Shown here: piece by piece, positions 13,620-16,850 of the stretch
How the letters are laid out: the number at the start of each line of letters is the position of its first letter
How positions within the stretch are numbered: position 1 is the stretch's first letter
Translations under genes and position numbers: made by a program
The notes under the pieces: generated by a model
Database searches by the model: none
What the model was told of the DNA's origin: nothing
Seen by the model: only the letters and a program-made list of their open reading frames with translations
Origin: Candidatus Bathyarchaeota archaeon
Lineage (GTDB): Archaea; Thermoproteota; Bathyarchaeia; TCS64
Length of the DNA stretch: 16,850 bases
Direction of reading: 5' to 3'
Assembly: GCA_030691555.1 (NCBI GenBank)
Contig: JAUYEB010000078.1
Coordinates: forward strand, 1-16,850

Positions 13620-13753
13620 GTTTCCTGTGCTTTGTGGATCATTGAGATGATATTAATATATTTTTACATGGTTGTGTTAAATTTTTGCGCTAAATGTTAT
13701 ATGAAGGCATTCGAATTACACGGATTTTTATTATTCCACAAAGCAGTTTCCTG
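13620..13753. mobile_element. MITE-like element 2 (13628-13745) with 8-bp target duplications
   Basis: A 118-bp AT-rich non-coding unit with perfect 11-bp terminal inverted repeats: TGCTTTGTGGA at 13628-13638 and TCCACAAAGCA at 13735-13745. Exact 8-bp direct repeats GTTTCCTG touch both outer edges (13620-13627 and 13746-13753). No ORF lies inside. The terminal sequence differs from MITE-like element 1, so this is a different family with the same duplication length. The element lies inside the island, upstream of its operon promoter. Confidence 0.68.
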
Positions 13754-13828
13754 CAAAAGATATTCGTTATTTATTCAAATTTAAAAAAATATAATTTTTA
13801 ATAATTATTTCTCTAAAGTGACACTTTT

Positions 13829-13850
13829 CGAGTTTGGACCCGAGTTTGGA
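13829..13850 (+). repeat. Tandem CGAGTTTGGA repeat next to the att copy
   Basis: CGAGTTTGGA occurs at 13829-13838 and 13841-13850, separated by CC, directly on the island side of the attR-like 13-mer. Possible recombinase arm-type sites or a scar; the first unit also resembles the anticodon-loop end of tRNA-Glu (TTTCGAGT). Confidence 0.5.
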
Positions 13851-13851
13851 G

Positions 13852-14157
13852 CTAGGCGGGAGCACCAGCCCTCTTCGTGTGCCTCGCCGCCATCATGGTG
13901 CCGTCCTTACGGGTGTACTCGTGGAGCCTCTCGTAGTCGGTCTCGGCGAGTATCTCGTCGCCCCTCTGTATCTTGTAGAGGCAGAACTTGTAGAGGGCCC
14001 CGCCGTGGCTGAAGACCATGTCGTATGGCAGGCCACCGCACTTCTCGCAGACGGCCCCGACATCGATCCCCTCCAGAAACGCCCCGAAGCCCGCGCCCCT
14101 AGGCGTCCCCGTGTCGACCCTCTCGACGACGTGCTCCGAAGTAGTGCCCCTCCCCAT
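13852..14157 (-). CDS. Small CxxC-containing hypothetical protein (101 aa)
   Basis: Not recognised. A 101-aa soluble protein with CEKCGG (Cys37, Cys40) and a third Cys in KFCLYKIQRGDEI, which could bind metal or form a zinc-finger fold with a missing partner. The C-terminal third is basic (EYTRKDGTMMAARHTKR). A TATA-like TTATAAG on the minus strand (about 14189-14195) lies at about -35 of ATG 14157, suggesting a nearly leaderless mRNA. Codon use is GC-rich like the chromosome, so it belongs to the flank and not the island. Its last residues RAGAPA and the TAG stop run into the att repeat. Before integration the frame would have continued into tRNA-Glu. Confidence 0.65.
   Translation of the reverse strand: MGRGTTSEHVVERVDTGTPRGAGFGAFLEGIDVGAVCEKCGGLPYDMVFSHGGALYKFCLYKIQRGDEILAETDYERLHEYTRKDGTMMAARHTKRAGAPA
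13855..13867 (+). repeat. attR-like copy of the tRNA-Glu 3' end
   Basis: GGCGGGAGCACCA, identical to 9382-9394, at the junction from AT-rich island to GC-rich chromosome. It lies inside the last codons of the minus-strand Cys-containing protein gene. Confidence 0.75.
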
Positions 14158-14188
14158 GTCAGTCAGACCAAGTTCTTCCCGCGTCGGC

Positions 14189-14195
14189 TTATAAC
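14189..14195 (-). promoter_or_regulatory. TATA box of the CxxC protein gene
   Basis: The minus strand reads CTTATAAC/GTTATAAG at this point, about 32-38 nt before ATG 14157. Confidence 0.45.
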
Positions 14196-14225
14196 TGGTC
14201 GCCCGCCGCCCGACGCGTTGTTACC

Positions 14226-14427
14226 ATGAATAACGCCCCCTCAAATAGCGGACGACGCCGCGAAACCCACCAAAAATTAACACGAACAACAAAAAAAGAC
14301 CCTAGGCACCCCACCGCCCCCACGCCCCCGGACAAGAACCCGCGCGATGTTGTTGCTACCACGCCAACCAAAAACCCACCCATAGACACCCCATCTAAAA
14401 TACCCCAAACCCCCCAGACTACCCGAC
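14226..14427. other. A+C-skewed intergenic leader before the M20 gene
   Basis: About 200 nt whose plus strand is strongly rich in A and C and poor in G and T, unlike the coding sequence around it. A frame is open through it, giving a Pro/Thr/Lys-rich translation, but it continues out of frame through the M20 gene, so I do not call it coding. The M20 TATA-like box CTAAAATA lies at 14395-14402. Nothing else is recognised. Confidence 0.4.
14395..14402 (+). promoter_or_regulatory. TATA box of the M20 gene
   Basis: CTAAAATA, about 26-33 nt before ATG 14428, with no ribosome site between. It predicts a leaderless message. Confidence 0.5.
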
Positions 14428-15558
14428 ATGACCGCAGTCGAGACGGCGAAGACCCTCATCTCATACGACACCTCCGGCCCCCCAGCGAGGGAGCTCCCCC
14501 TGGCGAAGTGGATAAGGGACTACCTCGAAGACATCGGCGCCCACGCCGAGCTCCAGATCGTCGAGAAGGACCGCGCCAACGTCATAGGCAAGATAGGCGA
14601 GGGCAGGGGCCCCGGCCTCCTCCTCAGCGGCCACATCGACGTCGTCCTCGCGGGGGACCCGAGCCTCTGGAGGGTCACCACCCCCTTCGAGGGCGTCGTC
14701 AAGAGCGGGAGACTCTACGGGCGGGGCGCCTGCGACATGAAGGGACCAGACGCCGCCATCCTCGAGGCCGCCAAGGCACTCTCCAAGGAACGCTTCAAGC
14801 GCCAGCTCACCCTCAGCTTCACCGCCGGCGAGGACACCGGCGGCTGGTACGTCAAAAAGGTCATCGAGGAGGGCAGGGTCACCAAAAGGGACGCACGTTT
14901 CGGCATAATCCCAGAGCCGAGCATGATGGAGATCATACGAGCCCACAAGGGCGCCGGCGGCATCAAGGTGATGGTCCGCGGCAGGGCCGCCCACAGCAGC
15001 CGCCCCGAACTGGGCGTGAACGCCATAAACAAGGCCTCCGACCTCCTCCAGGAGCTACGCGGCCTACAGAAGAAACTCAACGAGACGCCCCACCCCCTCC
15101 TCGGCCCCACCACCGTCGAGTGCACCCTCATAAACGGCGGATTCAAGGCGAACATAATCCCCGACCAGTGCACCCTGACCCTGAACACCCGGCTGATCCC
15201 AGGACACGAGAAACCCGCCGTGAGCAGGGGCTGGATAAAGGAGGCGATCCAGGCGTGCAGGGCCAAGGACCCCGAGTTCAAGGCGGACATACTCGGCGTC
15301 ACCGCCGGCAAACCCCTCGACGTCCCCGAGGACAGCGAGGTCGTCAGGCTCCTGACCAAGATGCTGAAGAAGCAGCCCACCGGCGCGCCATACTACACCG
15401 AGGCGGTGAACTACACGGCCGCCGGGATACCCACCGTCATCTGCGGCCCCGGAAGCATCGACCAGGCGCACACACCTGACGAATACATAACCTTAAAACA
15501 ACTTGAACTCGGAGTGAAAACCTTCAAAGAATCGATAAGACAAGTCTGCCTACTATAG
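14428..15558 (+). CDS. M20-family metallopeptidase/deacylase (ArgE/DapE/ACY1 group)
   Basis: A 376-aa di-zinc amidohydrolase of family M20, which removes acyl groups from amino acids or cleaves small peptides. Metal and catalytic residues visible: H69 and D71 in SGHIDVV, D103 in GRGACDMKG, E135 (general base) and D136 in TAGEDTGG, the Glu in IIPEPS, and H348 in QAHTPDEYI. The dimerisation domain lies between (RGRAAHSSRPELGVNAI). Length is normal. ATG 14428 follows a TATA box at leaderless spacing. Position 136 is Asp where Glu is common. It is transcribed alone. Substrate is uncertain: acetylornithine/LysW-type lysine, succinyl-diaminopimelate or general aminoacylase are all possible, and no amino-acid biosynthesis gene lies nearby. 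Confidence 0.9.
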   Translation: MTAVETAKTLISYDTSGPPARELPLAKWIRDYLEDIGAHAELQIVEKDRANVIGKIGEGRGPGLLLSGHIDVVLAGDPSLWRVTTPFEGVVKSGRLYGRGACDMKGPDAAILEAAKALSKERFKRQLTLSFTAGEDTGGWYVKKVIEEGRVTKRDARFGIIPEPSMMEIIRAHKGAGGIKVMVRGRAAHSSRPELGVNAINKASDLLQELRGLQKKLNETPHPLLGPTTVECTLINGGFKANIIPDQCTLTLNTRLIPGHEKPAVSRGWIKEAIQACRAKDPEFKADILGVTAGKPLDVPEDSEVVRLLTKMLKKQPTGAPYYTEAVNYTAAGIPTVICGPGSIDQAHTPDEYITLKQLELGVKTFKESIRQVCLL

Positions 15559-15570
15559 GCACCACACCTG

Positions 15571-15586
15571 TAACCCAATGGGGTTA
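15571..15586 (+). terminator. Hairpin after the M20 gene
   Basis: TAACCC (15571-15576) and GGGTTA (15581-15586) form a perfect 6-bp stem with a 4-nt loop, 12 nt after the M20 stop. No T-run follows, so a role as terminator is only a possibility. Confidence 0.3.
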
Positions 15587-15652
15587 GTCAACTTAAACCC
15601 CCGCGGTATATTTCAACTTGATAAGAAGTCATGACATCTAATCCTATCAATA

Positions 15653-15663
15653 GATTTAAAAAC
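15653..15663 (+). promoter_or_regulatory. TATA box of the 88-aa protein gene
   Basis: GATTTAAAAAC at 15653-15663, 18-28 nt before ATG 15681. Just upstream are the palindrome GTCATGAC (15628-15635) and the inverted pair TTGATA (15618-15623) / TATCAA (15645-15650), which might be regulatory. Confidence 0.45.
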
Positions 15664-15680
15664 TCATGTGAACGTTTTTT

Positions 15681-15947
15681 ATGCAGGCGAAAAAAATGAG
15701 TGATGTACCATTCAGATTGGTAGACGTCGAGAAGAAGCCCTCTAGGAAGTATAGAAAGGGCAGCAAGTATGACCCCATAATCGACAAGTTCTTGAGTGGA
15801 AAGTCCGGCCTAGTCAAGGTTGAGGTCACCGGTAAGGATGCAAACTACCTGAGGACCCAGCTGAAGAAGAGGATCGACGCCCGTGACTTGAACGCCAAGA
15901 TTGAGGTTTCCGTTGTAAACAACGTCTCCTACCTGGAAAAGAAGTAG
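15681..15947 (+). CDS. Small basic conserved-looking hypothetical protein (88 aa)
   Basis: An 88-aa soluble, Lys/Arg-rich protein with no membrane segment. It reads VDVEKKPSRKYRKGSKYDPI in the first third, then VKVEVTGKDANYLRTQLKKR and a final strand-rich part IEVSVVNNVSYLEKK. The alternation of basic helix and strands suggests a small nucleic-acid-binding protein, but I recognise no named family. Start ATG 15681 fits a leaderless message from the TATA box at 15653-15663. ATG 15696 is the alternative and would give MSDVPFRL. Codon use is less GC-rich than the flanking genes, as often seen in highly expressed small archaeal genes. T-runs at 15956-15960 and 15968-15973 follow the stop. Confidence 0.75.
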   Translation: MQAKKMSDVPFRLVDVEKKPSRKYRKGSKYDPIIDKFLSGKSGLVKVEVTGKDANYLRTQLKKRIDARDLNAKIEVSVVNNVSYLEKK

Positions 15948-15955
15948 GTGTACTC

Positions 15956-15973
15956 TTTTTAGTCTAATTTTTT
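15956..15973 (+). terminator. T-runs after the 88-aa protein gene
   Basis: TTTTT at 15956-15960 and TTTTTT at 15968-15973, 9-26 nt after the stop codon. Typical of archaeal intrinsic termination. The following AT-rich stretch to about 16078 holds no gene that I can see. Confidence 0.5.
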
Positions 15974-16078
15974 CGTCTGATCGTCCAAGACGTGGTTAAC
16001 ATTATCACTACGCCTGAGACAAAATCTTATTCTCCGATATCTTGTTTTTCGATCCTCCAGAACCCATTTCTTGGATAA

Positions 16079-16474
16079 ATTAGGCGGAAAATCCGGCAGT
16101 CACAGAATGAGCTCATAATACTCACCAACGAGGACGGCCTCGGCATACTCTTCAACTCGGCCCACAGGCTGCTCGATGAGATGCAGGAGGAGGGCGTCGA
16201 CGTCAGGCTCTACTCCCCCCTCGACCCGAAGCACAACGCCCTCGCCCGGGAGCTAGCCTACATCTACCAGGTCAAACAAGTCGAGGTCGAGACACCCCTC
16301 CTCTTCATAAACAGCGACCACCGCCGATTCCTCCTCGCCAGAATCTCCTCCCAGAGCATGGAAAACCCCTTCGAGTCCGCCATATTCAGCGACGACCAGA
16401 CCCTCCTCCAGCTCGTCTCACTCCTCCTGATAGACGGCAAGAGCAAGGCGCTCCTCGACACGCTGCTGGCGTGA
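16079..16474 (+). CDS. TrmB-type sensor (PLD-like) domain, start codon and HTH missing
   Basis: The frame is open from after TAA 16076-16078 to TGA 16472-16474. It reads IRRKIRQSQNELIILTNEDG, then LGILFNSAHRLLDEMQEEGV, DVRLYSPLDPKHNALARELA, TPLLFINSDHRRFLLARISS and NPFESAIFSDDQTLLQLVSL. This resembles the C-terminal sensor of archaeal TrmB-like regulators (helical linker, then a strand with ILTNEDGL and a PLD-like fold). The N-terminal winged helix is missing. No ATG, GTG or TTG is in frame before 16181, which lies inside the conserved part. An ATG at 16107 is out of frame by one base, so a 1-nt deletion, an unusual start, or a truncated pseudogene are all possible. GC content rises sharply where this frame begins. 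Confidence 0.6.
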   Translation: MRRKIRQSQNELIILTNEDGLGILFNSAHRLLDEMQEEGVDVRLYSPLDPKHNALARELAYIYQVKQVEVETPLLFINSDHRRFLLARISSQSMENPFESAIFSDDQTLLQLVSLLLIDGKSKALLDTLLA

Positions 16475-16850
16475 GTGGCCGCCTTGACCCCGAAGAGGAC
16501 GGGGCCCCCACTCTCCAGCCAACTGAGAAGACTGGACCCCCCCGCGAAGGTGCTGCTGATAAAGATGGAAGCCCTAAAGCCCCCGAGAACCCCCCAGGGC
16601 CTCACAGTGACGATCCTCCCCTATAGCCGGGTCGAGGAAATGACCGAGAGGGAGTTCACCGAGATGGCGGAGAGCCACGACTGTATCCTCCTCGACCCCC
16701 GTCTCGGTGACGGCGACCTCTTCTGGGAGGCCCTATCCGACTCACTGCAACGGCAACTCGGCGACGTCGCCTCACGCCTCCTCCTCAGCCAGATACGGGA
16801 AGCCGAGGAGGCGCAGATCGACCAGCGGAGGCTCTGGGAGGCCGTCGGCG
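16475..16850 (+). CDS. Unidentified protein (5' part, runs off window)
   Basis: Open frame from GTG 16475, immediately after the previous stop, to the window end (125 codons). The N-terminus is Pro-rich, followed by AKVLLIKMEALKPPRTPQGL, then VTILPYSRVEEMTEREF and the acidic helical part LLLSQIREAEEAQIDQRR. Not recognised. Codon use is GC-rich like the chromosome, and the residues have an ordinary soluble-protein composition. The other GTG (16471, overlapping the stop) opens a frame that ends after 50 codons and is rejected. It is probably co-transcribed with the TrmB-like gene, so a regulatory or partner role is possible. Confidence 0.55.
   Translation, partial: MAALTPKRTGPPLSSQLRRLDPPAKVLLIKMEALKPPRTPQGLTVTILPYSRVEEMTEREFTEMAESHDCILLDPRLGDGDLFWEALSDSLQRQLGDVASRLLLSQIREAEEAQIDQRRLWEAVG

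Larger units (their letters stand above)
9382..13867. mobile_element. Genomic island integrated at tRNA-Glu
   Basis: A 13-bp direct repeat, GGCGGGAGCACCA, occurs at the 3' end of tRNA-Glu (9382-9394) and again at 13855-13867, giving a unit of 4473 bp. The enclosed DNA is clearly more AT-rich than both flanks: moderately in the glycosyltransferase genes, strongly in the phosphatase gene and in 13582-13850. GC-rich sequence resumes at the second copy. Cargo, all on the minus strand: TM-helix protein, two GT4 glycosyltransferases, HAD phosphatase. A decayed transposase fragment lies at the tRNA end and a MITE-like element at the other. No integrase is visible, so it may be a decayed element or one mobilised in trans. 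Confidence 0.75.

Noticed and set aside
14226..15479. Long plus-strand frame (about 417 codons) through the M20 gene in another frame
   Set aside because: Its translation is Pro/Arg/Gln/His-rich with no domain, while the overlapping M20 frame has all metal ligands and family motifs. High GC keeps the alternative frame open.
16471..16623. GTG 16471 frame overlapping the TrmB-like stop
   Set aside because: It stops after about 50 Pro-rich codons. The frame from 16475 stays open to the window end with better composition.
1..16850. CRISPR arrays, rRNA genes and riboswitches
   Set aside because: No regularly spaced repeats, no rRNA-like conserved stretches and no recognisable aptamer were seen.

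Overview
This 16.85 kb window is archaeal chromosome. The evidence is the gene set: Alba, an archaeal-type AspRS ending in the class II motif FPRDRERLTP, Pth2, a two-ribbon small Zn protein, a long-type archaeal FKBP and a geranylgeranyl reductase for archaeal lipids. TATA boxes sit about 25-35 nt before start codons, several messages look leaderless or nearly so, and other genes carry GGAGG-type ribosome sites. The flanks are GC-rich by eye. A TACK-type archaeon is plausible, but no single gene here fixes the lineage.

Layout. Positions 1-900 hold divergent nth (endonuclease III, cut by the window edge) and a YedY/sulfite-oxidase-like molybdopterin protein. Positions 1000-1850 hold alba and a Zn-finger/KH (NusA-like) protein. 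Positions 2058-3709 hold aspS and pth2, overlapping by ATGA. On the minus strand, 3781-6036 holds a Zn-ribbon protein with its own promoter, then an FKBP to geranylgeranyl-reductase pair. Position 6192 starts a divergent 884-aa SNF2-family ATPase. Next come a 64-aa minus-strand ORF and divergently transcribed tRNA genes with anticodons CAT (minus) and TTC (Glu, plus), both encoding CCA.

From the 3' end of tRNA-Glu (9395) to about 13854 the composition drops to AT-rich. The last 13 bp of the tRNA (GGCGGGAGCACCA, 9382-9394) recur exactly at 13855-13867, where GC-rich sequence resumes. I read 9382-13867 as a genomic island integrated at tRNA-Glu. It carries an apparent four-gene minus-strand operon: a TM-helix (MscS-TM-like) membrane protein, two GT4-type glycosyltransferases and a HAD phosphatase. 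A decayed IS5-type transposase fragment lies next to the tRNA. No integrase is visible.

Two short non-coding elements have transposon architecture. One is at 1856-1996 (15-bp terminal inverted repeats, 14/15 matching, with exact 8-bp duplication AGCCTCAT). The other is at 13628-13745 (11-bp perfect terminal repeats, exact 8-bp duplication GTTTCCTG). They have different terminal repeats, and each lies directly upstream of a gene's TATA box.

After the island come a small Cys-containing protein (minus) whose last codons lie in the att repeat, an A+C-skewed leader, an M20 peptidase/deacylase, a small basic protein, a TrmB-sensor-like domain without a recognisable start codon or HTH, and an unidentified ORF running off the window.
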